This document shows positions 33,861 to 41,995 of a DNA stretch of 64,000 bases, piece after piece; positions within the stretch are counted from its first letter, which is position 1; every line of letters begins with the position of its first letter. Both the position numbers and the translations under genes were made by a program. The notes under the pieces were generated by a model. The model made no database searches. It was not told the DNA's origin and was given only the letters and a program-made list of their open reading frames with translations. Source of the stretch: Limnohabitans sp. DM1 (lineage in GTDB: Bacteria; Pseudomonadota; Gammaproteobacteria; Burkholderiales; Burkholderiaceae_C); NCBI RefSeq assembly GCF_001269385.1, contig NZ_CXOO01000027.1, forward strand, positions 1 to 64,000. The letters run 5' to 3'.

Positions 33861-34487
33861 TCAAACCCGGTGCGCTACCGTCGTCATCACCTTGGCGGCT
33901 GCCTTCATCAGGGCTTTAACGGGAGCGGGTAGCTCGACAGCCCCAGCTTTTTGCGCCATCTGGGCGTGAGAAATTTCGTCCGTTTTCATTTGCGTCACGA
34001 TGGCCCTTGAGGCCGCATCGGCCGCTGGCAGGCGGTCCATGTGGCTTTGCAGGTGGGCTTCCACTTGCCGCTCGGTTTCAACCACAAAGCCCAGACTGAC
34101 TCGGTCTCCGCCCAACTTGCCAGCTGCATAACCAATGGCAAAAGCCCCGGCATACCAAAGCGGGTTCAGCAGGGAAGGGCGGTCTTTCAATTCATTCAAG
34201 CGCTGCTGCGTCCAGGCCAGATGATCGGTCTCTTCGCGGCTGGCCTCTGCCAGTTGCGCTCGCAAGGTGGAGCTCTTGCAGGCCAGCGCCTGGCCGGTGT
34301 AAAGCGCTTGGGCGCAGACCTCACCCACATGGTTCACCCGCATCAGGGCCGCTGCCTCGCGCCGATCGGGCTCGCTCAGCATCGCCTCAGGGGCTGTGGC
34401 CGTGGGCGTCGGGCGACTGGCACGGGGCTCGGCCCACAAGGTGCGCAAAGCACTGTCAGCGGCCAGGATCAAAGCATTCATTGTCAT
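33861..34487 (-). CDS. coq7: Demethoxyubiquinone hydroxylase Coq7
   Basis: This di-iron monooxygenase hydroxylates demethoxyubiquinol late in ubiquinone synthesis. The 208-residue protein contains [15 protein letters not shown] with the first Glu ligand, EETDHLAW (ExxH), [12 protein letters not shown] and DEISHAQMA (second ExxH), the di-iron ligand set of the family. A ~40-residue N-terminal extension precedes the domain. The start may be 34487 or the second ATG two codons on. It is a single gene with no obvious partner nearby. Confidence 0.94.
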   Translation of the reverse strand: MTMNALILAADSALRTLWAEPRASRPTPTATAPEAMLSEPDRREAAALMRVNHVGEVCAQALYTGQALACKSSTLRAQLAEASREETDHLAWTQQRLNELKDRPSLLNPLWYAGAFAIGYAAGKLGGDRVSLGFVVETERQVEAHLQSHMDRLPAADAASRAIVTQMKTDEISHAQMAQKAGAVELPAPVKALMKAAAKVMTTVAHRV

Positions 34488-34559
34488 GGGAGGAGTTTAA
34501 AGGGTCAGACCTCATGCGATGGTGTGGTCCCAGACCGTACACATGAGCAAAACCCAAAT

Positions 34560-34830
34560 TTAAGCAGTCCGCACCTTTGCCAGCGGCAAGAACAGCCAGC
34601 GCGATGACTCAGGCAGAGCCAACAACCGATGGTGCAAATAAAAAGCTTTTGCAGCCTCGCCCTTGGCCGCTAGCACCAAGGCATCCGCTGCGTTCTTTGC
34701 GAATGATGCACGGTTTAATACATCAGCCAACGGTGCGCCGCTCAAACCTTGTCCTTGTCATGATTGATCGCCGCCGCCCGCCGCGATAGACCCAAGCACA
34801 CCACCACCGATCGCCCCGAGGGCGTGGCTC
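34560..34830 (-). pseudogene. Decayed GNAT acetyltransferase (TacT-like toxin) remnant
   Basis: The reverse strand encodes the C-terminal half of a GNAT domain: QGQGLSGAPLADVLNRA (CoA loop region), AADALVLAAKGEAAKAFYLH and ALPESSRWLFLPLAKV. These match the layout of TacT/AtaT-type toxins, which end in AFYxxxGF..LP..xxLxLPL. An in-frame TGA falls just before QGQGL (about 34742), and upstream sequence loses the fold in a GC-rich palindromic repeat. No antitoxin gene is seen. The family assignment is by motif order only. Confidence 0.6.
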
Positions 34831-35337
34831 TTACCCACGTTCAAAGATGAATAACGCCCACACTCAACCCTGGCTCAGTGGATGGGTGAAGCGCACGGCT
34901 GAAATTCACACGCAAACGCATGGCCACTGGGTGGGCGCTTGTCCTACAAGTGATCAGGGTCCAAAAACCTGAACCACCGATTCAGGGCGCAATGGCAAAA
35001 CGCCCAACGATCGTTTTGAACAAGTTGGAAGAAACGGTTGGGATGAAAATGAATCAAATGGCAAACGTTTCAAGGGTTTGAAGGTTTAAAACCGTGCTTA
35101 AGTTGTTGATTTAAGTGATTAAAATAGTAAATTCGTTGTTACCCATAAGGGTAAAACCTCAGTCATGTTGCACGATTGCAACGGAAAGCCCTTTTCTTTT
35201 TCAAAAACCTTGGAGAAGGCCAATTGCTCTGGTGCAATACACGCAACCTTCCGGATTTGGAGGTTGGCTCAGGGTTCTGAGAGGTGATAAACACCCAAGG
35301 AATTCCGAGCCCTTGTTTAACCTTGGAGAAACTTGCA
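34831..35337 (+). promoter_or_regulatory. Long upstream region of the porin gene
   Basis: About 500 bp without a gene. From ~35080 it becomes AT-rich (GATTTAAGTGATTAAAATAG), a plausible promoter about 200 bp before the porin ATG. A perfect palindrome TTACCCATAAGGGTAA lies at 35139-35154, probably in the promoter or 5' leader. A clear Shine-Dalgarno (TTGGAGAAA) precedes the start codon. A regulator for the palindrome cannot be named. Confidence 0.45.
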
Positions 35338-36417
35338 ATGAAAAAATCTCTGATTGCTCTGGCTGCTGTGGCCGCCACAACAGCTTTCGCACAATCTTCT
35401 GTGACCATCTCTGGTCAGTTGGATGCTGGTTTCAGCTCGATCAAAGCGGGTGATGACTCAACTGCCAACACCATGAACACCGGTATCCACGGTGCTTCGC
35501 GTCTGCGTTTCGTCGGCGTGGAAGACTTGGGCGGCGGCAACAAAGCCAACTTCTGGCTGGAAATGCAACCTAACCTCCAAACTGGTGCAACATCAGCTGA
35601 CTTGTTCAACCGTGGCGCATGGTTGGGTGCTTCCGGTGGCTGGGGCGAATTGCGTTTGGGCCGTCAAGGCACCAACACCATCGGCGCAATTTGCACGATT
35701 GATCAGCACGGCTGCTACTCCGGCTTCTACGGCGGCGGCATCTTGTTTAGCGGACAAGCTGCTCCAGGCGTCACTGGTGCTGGCTGGATGTTGGCTAACC
35801 CCACACGCGGTGGCACTCAAGCGGCTTCGACGGTTGGCGCTTCTGCTGACTCCACACGTTACGTGAAAGCCATTCGTTACAGCCTGCCAACATTGGTGCA
35901 AGGTCTGTCGGTCAACGCTACTCAAGCTTTTGGCACTACAGCTACAGCTACAGCAGGTGCCGCAGGCAACAGCATGGGTTTTGACGCCACCTACGCAAAC
36001 GGCCCTCTGGCTGTGGTGTTTGCTTACCAAAAAGCTGACGCAGATGCTGGCAAAGACCAAACCGGCAAGTTGACCACTCTCGGTGCAACTTATGATCTGG
36101 GCATGGCCAAACTGGGTGCTGGCTTGCAGCAAGAAACTGCAGCAGGTACAGCAGTTGCATTCACAAAGGGTGAGTCTTACGCTCTGACCGCCACTGTGCC
36201 TATGGGCGCTTTGACACCTTACATCAAGTTCGGTGAGCACAAGTACTCCGGTGGTACCTTGGGTAGCGTGACCAATGCCAAGATTGCTAACGTTGGTGTG
36301 CGTTACGCTCTGAGCAAGCGTAGCTTGGTGTATGCAGACTACGTCAACAACTCTGCTGGTGTGACTGGTGCTGCACAGAAGTCCATGACTTCTATTGGCC
36401 TGCAACACAGCTTCTGA
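35338..36417 (+). CDS. Outer-membrane trimeric porin (Omp32-like)
   Basis: The 359-residue beta-barrel porin of the Gram-negative porin family has the signal peptide MKKSLIALAAVAATTAFA, with mature protein starting QSSVTISGQLD. Family marks include FVGVEDLGGGNKANFWLEMQ, FNRGAWLGASGGWGELRLGR (constriction/loop region) and the C-terminal outer-membrane sorting motif QHSF. It forms water-filled channels, often anion-selective in Comamonadaceae. It has a strong terminator downstream. A close paralogue lacking its start lies at 37709-38878 on the other strand. Confidence 0.94.
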   Translation: MKKSLIALAAVAATTAFAQSSVTISGQLDAGFSSIKAGDDSTANTMNTGIHGASRLRFVGVEDLGGGNKANFWLEMQPNLQTGATSADLFNRGAWLGASGGWGELRLGRQGTNTIGAICTIDQHGCYSGFYGGGILFSGQAAPGVTGAGWMLANPTRGGTQAASTVGASADSTRYVKAIRYSLPTLVQGLSVNATQAFGTTATATAGAAGNSMGFDATYANGPLAVVFAYQKADADAGKDQTGKLTTLGATYDLGMAKLGAGLQQETAAGTAVAFTKGESYALTATVPMGALTPYIKFGEHKYSGGTLGSVTNAKIANVGVRYALSKRSLVYADYVNNSAGVTGAAQKSMTSIGLQHSF

Positions 36418-36457
36418 TTTGATGCTGACACAAGTCAGCTGAAAAAAATAGAAAAAG

Positions 36458-36489
36458 AAACCCACCGTGGCAACACGGTGGGTTTTTTT
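36458..36489 (+). terminator. Rho-independent terminator of the porin gene
   Basis: AAACCCACCGTG-GCAA-CACGGTGGGTTT followed by T-residues forms a 12-bp stem, 40 bp after the porin stop. The same stem recurs at 37635 behind the second porin. Confidence 0.92.
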
Positions 36490-36510
36490 ATACGCGAAGC
36501 CAAGCCCAAC

Positions 36511-36537
36511 GGAGGTCGGTACTCGAAGGGTCCGACC
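36511..36537. repeat. GTAGGTCGG-family repeat unit
   Basis: GGAGGTCGGTACTCGAAGG followed by GTCCGACC is a unit of the same palindrome family as 15336 and 61750. It lies between the porin terminator and an IS3 remnant. Confidence 0.6.
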
Positions 36538-36569
36538 ATTGCCTACTCAGGCATTGAAGTCTGCATCAG

Positions 36570-37040
36570 GTCTGAAGTGGACCCCGAATTTGGGACAAGT
36601 GTTGAAGTGCGACACTGTCTAAAGAAATGGGTGACCAATGACTGAAACAAAAAAATGCGCAGGCTTCATTCACCCGAGCTCTCGGCCAAGGTGGGACTGG
36701 ATGCGCTTGGTGGCATGAAGACCATCAACCCAATCGCCCAAGAGAACGATGTCCATACCATGCAGGTTCGCCAATGGAAACGCGACATCCAAGACCAGGC
36801 CAAAAGTCTGTTTGAAGGCAAGCGTGGGATACAACCGGTATCTGCCGAGAGTGCGCAGGTGCGGCTTTACGGTGAGATCGGGCGCTTAAAGATGGAGCTG
36901 GACTGGCTCAAAAAAAGTCCGTGATCTGCCTTGCCTGTATAGGCGCCCATGCCGATGTAGTGCATAAGCGCGAGTGCGAACTCGCTGGCGTGTCGCGCAT
37001 GACGGTCTGCGTCAAGCGCTATCACTGTTCACCACATAGG
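36570..37040 (+). mobile_element. Degenerate IS3-family element (orfA plus start of orfB)
   Basis: A left-end-like stretch (TGAAGTGGACCCCGAATTTG) is followed by an orfA with the usual IS3 helix-turn-helix protein: VGLDALGGMKTINPIAQEND, QVRQWKRDIQDQAKSLFEGK and a closing ERLYGEIGRLKMELDWLKK-like block (positions 36655-36924). The natural start MTETKK at 36639 is out of frame, so a frameshift exists near 36655. The orfB start follows (RECELAGVSRMTV) but breaks off near 37040, with an in-frame interruption. The remnant is inactive. Confidence 0.8.
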
Positions 37041-37143
37041 AGTCACCCCGTTTTCGGCTTATACGCGCCATTGCGTTTTCGGCACATAGGAGCCAGCCAG
37101 GGGCGCTCAGCAGACATCTCGAACGCGTCGAACTGTCGTGAAT

Positions 37144-37186
37144 AATTGGGATCTGACCCCAATTCAATTGGGATCGGACCCCAATT
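37144..37186. repeat. Two adjacent GGGATCNGACCCC palindromes
   Basis: The 21-bp palindrome AATT-GGGATCTGACCCC-AATT at 37144-37164 is followed after 1 bp by a variant with G in the centre (37166-37186). The same sequence occurs at 37495-37515 and 40264-40284, and a degraded one at 37335-37355. All five are within 3.2 kb. Confidence 0.88.
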
Positions 37187-37240
37187 CACTGATGCGGCGA
37201 ACGCATTAGGTCCATTAGGCCTTTGCGATTCAAAGCCATC

Positions 37241-37331
37241 TATAGATTCGGCCGATGAAGTCTGGGCCGTGTGTTGCCCGTTGGGAGGATTTTGTGGGAG
37301 CTTGCCCTGCAAGCGAAAAGCCTGTGGTCCA
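37241..37331 (-). repeat. MITE-like element, left half, interrupted
   Basis: It starts CTATAGATTCGGCCGATGAA and follows the 15148 copy base for base to GCCTGTGGTCCA, the midpoint of the palindrome, where it stops. The missing second half resumes at 40292. A 2.96-kb segment lies between, so one ancestral element was split. Confidence 0.87.
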
Positions 37332-37334
37332 TGT

Positions 37335-37355
37335 AATTGTGGTCAGATCCAACTT
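37335..37355. repeat. Left-end copy of the GGTCAGATCC repeat
   Basis: AATTGTGGTCAGATCCAACT lies 3 bp inside the left junction of the 2.96-kb insert. It is an imperfect palindrome, degraded relative to the perfect copies. Confidence 0.7.
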
Positions 37356-37494
37356 GTCACTGCATCTGTTTCAACACAGTTTGTTGGGGACAGCCCACAC
37401 CATCATCGAGCACCCGCAGCAATTGCCGCTCACAGAGAGACGTACTGCGTTCGCTGTGTCAATTGTCACCACATAGAGGTCCAATAAGGTCCTT

Positions 37495-37515
37495 AATTGG
37501 GATCTGACCCCAATT
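37495..37515. repeat. Internal GGGATCTGACCCC palindrome
   Basis: A perfect copy flanked by AATT, followed by a run of CCCCAATTACCCCAATCACC. With the copy at 37335 it bounds a ~180-bp subregion with no gene, which might itself be a small non-autonomous unit. Confidence 0.8.
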
Positions 37516-37634
37516 ACCCTTACCCCAATTACCCCAATCACCCCACGCCCGGTCACCTTCACTCAGTTGCGCAACACTCAAGCTCACTGTGAACAGCTCG
37601 CAGAGGGACTTGCACCCACAGGTGTGCGCCCACC

Positions 37635-37666
37635 AAAAAAAACCCACCGTGTTCCCACGGTGGGTT
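37635..37666 (-). terminator. Terminator behind the second porin
   Basis: On the minus strand AACCCACCGTG-GGAA-CACGGTGGGTT is followed by a T8 run (A8 on the plus strand at 37635-37642). The stem is the same as the terminator of the intact porin, with a different loop. Confidence 0.9.
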
Positions 37667-37708
37667 TTAAGCATTTCAAATCTTCAGCTGACTTGAGCCA
37701 GCGTCAAA

Positions 37709-38878
37709 TCAGAAGCTGTGCTGCAGACCCAAAGAAGTCATGCTCTTGATGCTTGGAGCAGCTGTTGCTGTTTGTGCGTTAAACAGGAAGTCTTCTTTCT
37801 TGACACCGTTGTTTACGTAGTCAACATAGACCAGAGTGCGCTTGCTCAGTGCGTAGCGAGCACCAATATTGGCGACTTTAGCCGATGTAAAAGTGGAGTT
37901 ATCACCCATAGTGTACTTGCGCTGACCATACTTGACGTAAGGTGTCAGTGCACCCATAGGCACAGTCACAGTCATGCCGAATGCCACTGCATCTTTGAAC
38001 AGTGCGTTGTCCGTAGCTTTTTCTTTCTGGTAGCCCAGACCCACCTTGGCAACCGTCAGGTCGTAAGTGCCACCGATAGTCATCAAGTCACCGCTTGGCT
38101 TCGCTGCACTACCAGCAGCAGTGTATTCGGCTTGAGCTTTTTGATATGCACCCACCACAGTCAAAGGACCAGCAGTGTAAGCACCATCAAAGCCATAGGT
38201 GTTGCCATTGGTACCGCCTTGGCCGATTAAAACGTTACTCTGTCCGAAAGCATAAGCAGCATTCAAAGACAAACCAGCCACAAATGTAGGCAATGTGTAG
38301 CGAACTTGGTTGATATAACGTGTGGAGTCACCAGCTGTCGACGTGGCTTGCGAAAGTGCACCAGTGTTGGTAGCTTGGCCTTTAGCGGCAGCTACAGTTG
38401 TGATACCAGGTGTTGGGTTAGCCGCAAACAAAGAAGCACCCATAGCACCAGGTGCTGCTTGACCGCTGAACAACAGACCACCGCCGTAGAAGCCAGAGTA
38501 GCAACCATGCTGGTCGATCGTGCAAATTGCGCCGATGGTGTTGGAGCCTTGACGGCCAGCACGGATCTCACCGAAACCGCCCTTCAGGCCAGCCCAGGCG
38601 CCACGGTTGAACAAGTTGGCGCTGGTGCTACCGTCAGCCAAGTTGGGTTGCATTTCCAGACGCCAGTTAGCAGACATACCGCCGCCCAAGTCTTCAGTAC
38701 CAGTGAACCAGACGCGGGAAGCGCCGTGGATACCGGAACCCAGGTTGGACACCGACTTGTCGTTTGCGTAGCTGATAGATTGAAGGCCAACGTCCAATTG
38801 ACCGCCAATGGTGACAGAAGATTGAGCGAATGCACCAGTGGCTGCCAATGTAGCCAGAGCAGCTACATTGGATTGCGA
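37709..38878 (-). pseudogene. Outer-membrane porin lacking its start codon and signal-peptide N-terminus
   Basis: The frame encodes a complete mature porin, from the signal-peptide tail (VAALATLAATGAFAQSS) through FTGTEDLGGGMSANWRLEMQ and FNRGAWAGLKGGFGEIRAGR to the C-terminal QHSF. It shares CTIDQHGCYSGFYGGG exactly with the intact porin. Reading upstream, the frame meets a TAA at 38879-38881 before any ATG, and the expected MKK start and ribosome-binding site are absent. Only a TTG within the signal peptide is available, which would leave too short a signal. The breakpoint lies close to the divergent recombinase gene. The coding body shows no frameshift, so loss of the 5' end is recent or the gene depends on rearrangement. 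Confidence 0.82.
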
Positions 38879-38932
38879 TTATTAGTGCTTTCCCGTACAG
38901 ATTAATCAAACAGTCTGTAGAAGACTAGCCGT

Positions 38933-40258
38933 ATGACCTCAACCTATATCAATGCTTGCAATCTCATTGGCTTGCAAGAGTTTTTAAGTAATCCCCAGCT
39001 TATTGTGGACGCTTGCGGCGCATCTTCATTGCTGGTTTTGAATGAGAACAAGCCCGCTTTTTATGTGTTGAACATTCAAAGTTGGAATGACATCAGCTGC
39101 CAATTGGGCAATGTCAAAGTCCAGGGTTTTGAAATGCCTGGCGTCCAACAAACAGCCTTACACATACCCGACGTACACCCCGTCAAACCAAGGTCTGCAC
39201 CCGTGGTTGAACGGGTCTCTGATCAGCGTGCCTTTGAAAAAAAGAACAATTTCACAGCGCTGGCTGAAACGCTGCTCGATTTGGAGTGGGAGCGCGTTGC
39301 GCGCAAAGAATTGAGCGCGTCTTCGGTAGGCATTCAGAAGAACAGGCTCGATGCCCATGTGTTGCCATTTTTCAGATACGTGCCACCCACTCAAGTGACC
39401 CACGTCGATTTGGACGGGTTTGTGTCGCGATTGACAAAGCATGGATTGAGTTCCACCACCATTTCCCAATATTTTGTGTTGGTTCGAAAGTTGCTCAAAT
39501 TGGCCACGCGCCTGGGGCTTTTAAAAGAAGTCCCCGAGTTCCCAAAAATCAAAGTGGTCACGCAACCTCGGTCGTCACTGTCGCTGCAGGAGTACAGCAA
39601 ACTCGCCCGAACCGCGTTGAAGATGTCTCGATCCAAAATGGTGTCGCCAGAACTCAAATCAACTGACGGTCAAAGAGAGCGGTTTTGGGTGGCAAGCCGA
39701 AACCGTTTGTTGGCGCCTGACATGTTTTGGGCTATTCGTTTCATGGCCAATAGTTTTGTCAGGCCAGGCGACCTACGGCAGCTCAAGCACAAGCATGTGA
39801 CGGTCGTGCGTGGTCAAAATGTTTATTTGCGGATGAACTTGCCCGAAACCAAAAAACACGACAAACCGATAGTGACGATGCAAGCCTCTGTGCAGGTGTA
39901 CGAGTCGCTTCTTCGGTATCAAACAACACAGGGCTTTGGCGGACCTGAGGACTACCTGTTTTTGCCTGCAGAAAATGACCGCGACTATGCCTTGGCGGTG
40001 CTGGGGTTTTGGTTCAAATGGGTTATGCGTGAGGCCGGTTTGGCCAACACCGATGAGAAGAACCGCCCCAAAACACTGTATTGCTTAAGGCACACGTCGA
40101 TCATGTTCAGGTTGCTCTACGGTCAAGGTATCGACATGCTGACTTTGGCACGCAATGCCAGAACATCGGTGCAAATGATTGAACGCTTTTATGCCTCATC
40201 GTTGGCAGGTGAGATGAATGTGGCCATGATCCAAAGCAGGCGTCCCGGAAAAGGGTAA
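38933..40258 (+). CDS. Tyrosine recombinase with an N-terminal StbD/Phd-antitoxin-like domain
   Basis: 441 residues. Residues ~5-55 (FLSNPQLIVDACGASSLLVL, then NENKPAFYVLN and SWNDI) resemble StbD/Phd-YefM antitoxins, which read xxNPxxxxxAxGxPVAVLNxNKPAFYVVPxxxYE. A SAM-like core-binding region (~105-200: SVGIQKNRLDAHVLPFF) and a catalytic domain (~215-430) follow. Catalytic Arg277 (FVRPGDLRQL), Arg386 in YCLRHTS and Tyr420 in MIERFYAS are present. The usual His three residues before Arg386 is Tyr383, and the later His/Trp position appears to be Asn. It is divergent from the truncated porin and close to the right end of the 2.96-kb insert. The recombinase family is firm; the antitoxin-like domain is a motif-level inference. 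Confidence 0.8.
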   Translation: MTSTYINACNLIGLQEFLSNPQLIVDACGASSLLVLNENKPAFYVLNIQSWNDISCQLGNVKVQGFEMPGVQQTALHIPDVHPVKPRSAPVVERVSDQRAFEKKNNFTALAETLLDLEWERVARKELSASSVGIQKNRLDAHVLPFFRYVPPTQVTHVDLDGFVSRLTKHGLSSTTISQYFVLVRKLLKLATRLGLLKEVPEFPKIKVVTQPRSSLSLQEYSKLARTALKMSRSKMVSPELKSTDGQRERFWVASRNRLLAPDMFWAIRFMANSFVRPGDLRQLKHKHVTVVRGQNVYLRMNLPETKKHDKPIVTMQASVQVYESLLRYQTTQGFGGPEDYLFLPAENDRDYALAVLGFWFKWVMREAGLANTDEKNRPKTLYCLRHTSIMFRLLYGQGIDMLTLARNARTSVQMIERFYASSLAGEMNVAMIQSRRPGKG

Positions 40259-40263
40259 GCGTT

Positions 40264-40284
40264 AATTGGGATCTGACCCCAATT
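40264..40284. repeat. Right-end copy of the GGGATCTGACCCC palindrome
   Basis: A perfect 21-bp palindrome immediately after the recombinase stop and 7 bp inside the right junction of the insert. It mirrors the motif at the left end. Confidence 0.85.
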
Positions 40285-40291
40285 AAAAGCA

Positions 40292-40376
40292 CACAAGCGT
40301 CTGATCGCCAGCAGGGCTAGCGCCCACAAGGTGCAAGATGGAAGTCACCCTGCAAACTTACAGGGCCGGATCAATA
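40292..40376 (-). repeat. MITE-like element, right half, interrupted
   Basis: It starts CACAAGCGTCTGATCGCCAG, exactly where the half at 37241-37331 stops, and continues to the terminal GGGCCGGATCAATA. The last bases overlap the stop codon of tctA on the minus strand. Confidence 0.87.
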
Positions 40377-41864
40377 GGTGGATTGGCGATAGCGTTTCCA
40401 CAGCGGCGGCACGATCAGCAAAAGTGCTGCCACTGCCATCAGGCTGCCCGACAAAGGCCGCGTGAAGAAAGTGGACCAGTCGCCTTGGCTGATGGTCAGC
40501 GCCTGGCGCATCGATTGTTCACCCAAGGGGGCCAAAATCAGGCCCACGATCAGCGGCGCGGCCGGGAAGTCAAAGCGCCGCATGATGTAACCCAGCAGGC
40601 CGAACACAAACAGCAAGCCCACATTGAAGACCGAGTTGCCTGCGCCGTACACGCCAGCGGTGGAGATCACGATGATGCCCGCGTAGAGCCAAGGCGGCGG
40701 AATCTTGAGAAGTTTGACCCACAGGCTGACCAGCGGCAGGTTGAGCACCAGCAAGATCACGTTGCCGATGTAGAGGCTGGCGATCAGGGTCCACACCAGG
40801 CTGCCTTGTTGGCTGAACAGTTGCGGGCCGGTCTGGATACCGTAGCCTTCAAAGGCAGACAGCATGATGGCGGCGGTGGCAGAGGTGGGGATGCCCAAAG
40901 TGAGCAGTGGCATCAACACACCCGCTGCGGCGGCGTTGTTGGCCGCTTCAGGCCCGGCCACACCTTCGATGGCCCCGTGGCCGAATTCTTCGGGGTGTTT
41001 GGAGAGTTTTTTCTCGGTGTAGTACGACAGCAGCGTGGGCAGTTCGGCCCCGCCTGCGGGCATGGCACCGATGGGGAAGCCAAAGAACGCGCCACGGAAC
41101 CAGGCTTTCCACGAACGCGCCCAGTCTTGTTTGCTCATCCACAGGCTGCCCGAGAGTTTCATGACTTCGCCGCCTTTGGACTCGCGCCCTTGCCAAGCCA
41201 GGTACAGCGCTTCGCCCACGGCAAACAGGCCCACGGCCGCCACCGTCACCTCGATGCCGTCCAGCAGTTCGGGGCGGCCAAAGGTGAAGCGGGGCTGGCC
41301 GGTTTGCAGGTCCACCCCCACCATGCCCAAGAGCAAGCCCAGGCCCAGCGCCACCAGGCCGCGCAGCATGGAGTTGCCCAGCACGGCCGACACGGCCACC
41401 ACCGACAAGACCATGAGGCTGAAGTATTCGGCCGGGCCAAAAGCCAGAGCCGCTTCGACCACCCAAGGGGCCACAAAAGTCAGGGCCAGTGTGCCGATGG
41501 TGCCGGCCACAAAGCTGCCGATGGCCGCAGTGGCCAGCGCTTGGCCAGCCCTGCCACGCCGGGCCATTTTGTTGCCCTCAAGGGCCGTGACCACGGCCGC
41601 TGATTCGCCCGGGGTGTTGAGCAAGATGGAGGTGGTCGACCCCCCATAGGCTGCGCCGTAATAAATGCCTGCGAACATGACGAACATGCTGGTCGCGGGC
41701 ACATGGTAGGTCAGGGGCAGCAGCAAGGCGATGGTCAGCGCCGGGCCAATGCCGGGCAGCACGCCGACCAGGGTGCCGACAAAGCAGCCCACAAAGCCCC
41801 ACATCAAGGTGGTCGGTTGCAAGGCAATGGCAAAGCCACCCATCAGGGCGTCAAAAGCTTCCAT
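40371..41864 (-). CDS. tctA: Tripartite tricarboxylate transporter, large permease TctA
   Basis: The 497-residue inner-membrane protein has many hydrophobic helices and family signatures [18 protein letters not shown] (residues ~38-55), [20 protein letters not shown] (~68-87) and [20 protein letters not shown] (~265-284). It imports carboxylates such as citrate with TctB and the periplasmic binding protein TctC. It is the last gene of tctCBA; the gap to tctB is 131 bp and contains a short palindromic repeat. Its TGA stop falls inside the end of a MITE-like repeat, so the last residues may have been altered by that insertion. Confidence 0.95.
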   Translation of the reverse strand: MEAFDALMGGFAIALQPTTLMWGFVGCFVGTLVGVLPGIGPALTIALLLPLTYHVPATSMFVMFAGIYYGAAYGGSTTSILLNTPGESAAVVTALEGNKMARRGRAGQALATAAIGSFVAGTIGTLALTFVAPWVVEAALAFGPAEYFSLMVLSVVAVSAVLGNSMLRGLVALGLGLLLGMVGVDLQTGQPRFTFGRPELLDGIEVTVAAVGLFAVGEALYLAWQGRESKGGEVMKLSGSLWMSKQDWARSWKAWFRGAFFGFPIGAMPAGGAELPTLLSYYTEKKLSKHPEEFGHGAIEGVAGPEAANNAAAAGVLMPLLTLGIPTSATAAIMLSAFEGYGIQTGPQLFSQQGSLVWTLIASLYIGNVILLVLNLPLVSLWVKLLKIPPPWLYAGIIVISTAGVYGAGNSVFNVGLLFVFGLLGYIMRRFDFPAAPLIVGLILAPLGEQSMRQALTISQGDWSTFFTRPLSGSLMAVAALLLIVPPLWKRYRQSTY

Positions 41865-41995
41865 GGGGAATCCGATCTATGTACGTTTTGCGTTGGGCGT
41901 CGGGCGTTGAGCGTTCTGGGGGTGTCTCGGCGTTGATGGCCCTGTAGGTGCGGCGCCCTCGCCGCGATGAACCGTCCCGAGGGCGAAGCTCTCAC

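Larger units (their letters stand above)
37332..40291. mobile_element. 2.96-kb insert splitting a MITE; carries a truncated porin and a recombinase
   Basis: The segment sits exactly between two complementary halves of the ~177-bp element. Its ends carry related inverted sequences: TAATTGTGGTCAGATCC at 37334-37350 on the plus strand, and TAATTGGGGTCAGATCC on the minus strand ending at the right boundary (40264-40284). It encodes a StbD-like/tyrosine-recombinase fusion (38933-40258) and a porin that lacks its start (37709-38878). A further copy of the end motif lies inside at 37495, so the structure may be nested. The dinucleotide CA is shared at both junctions. Mobility is inferred from structure; no empty-site comparison was possible. 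Confidence 0.6.

Noticed and set aside
36921..37145. 74-codon frame after the IS3 orfA remnant as an independent gene
   Set aside because: Its start matches only the N-terminus of IS3 orfB and then breaks off; part of a dead element.
37332..37515. A small complete MITE bounded by the 37335 and 37495 palindromes
   Set aside because: The two ends differ in quality and no second copy of the interior was seen; kept only as a possibility inside the larger insert.
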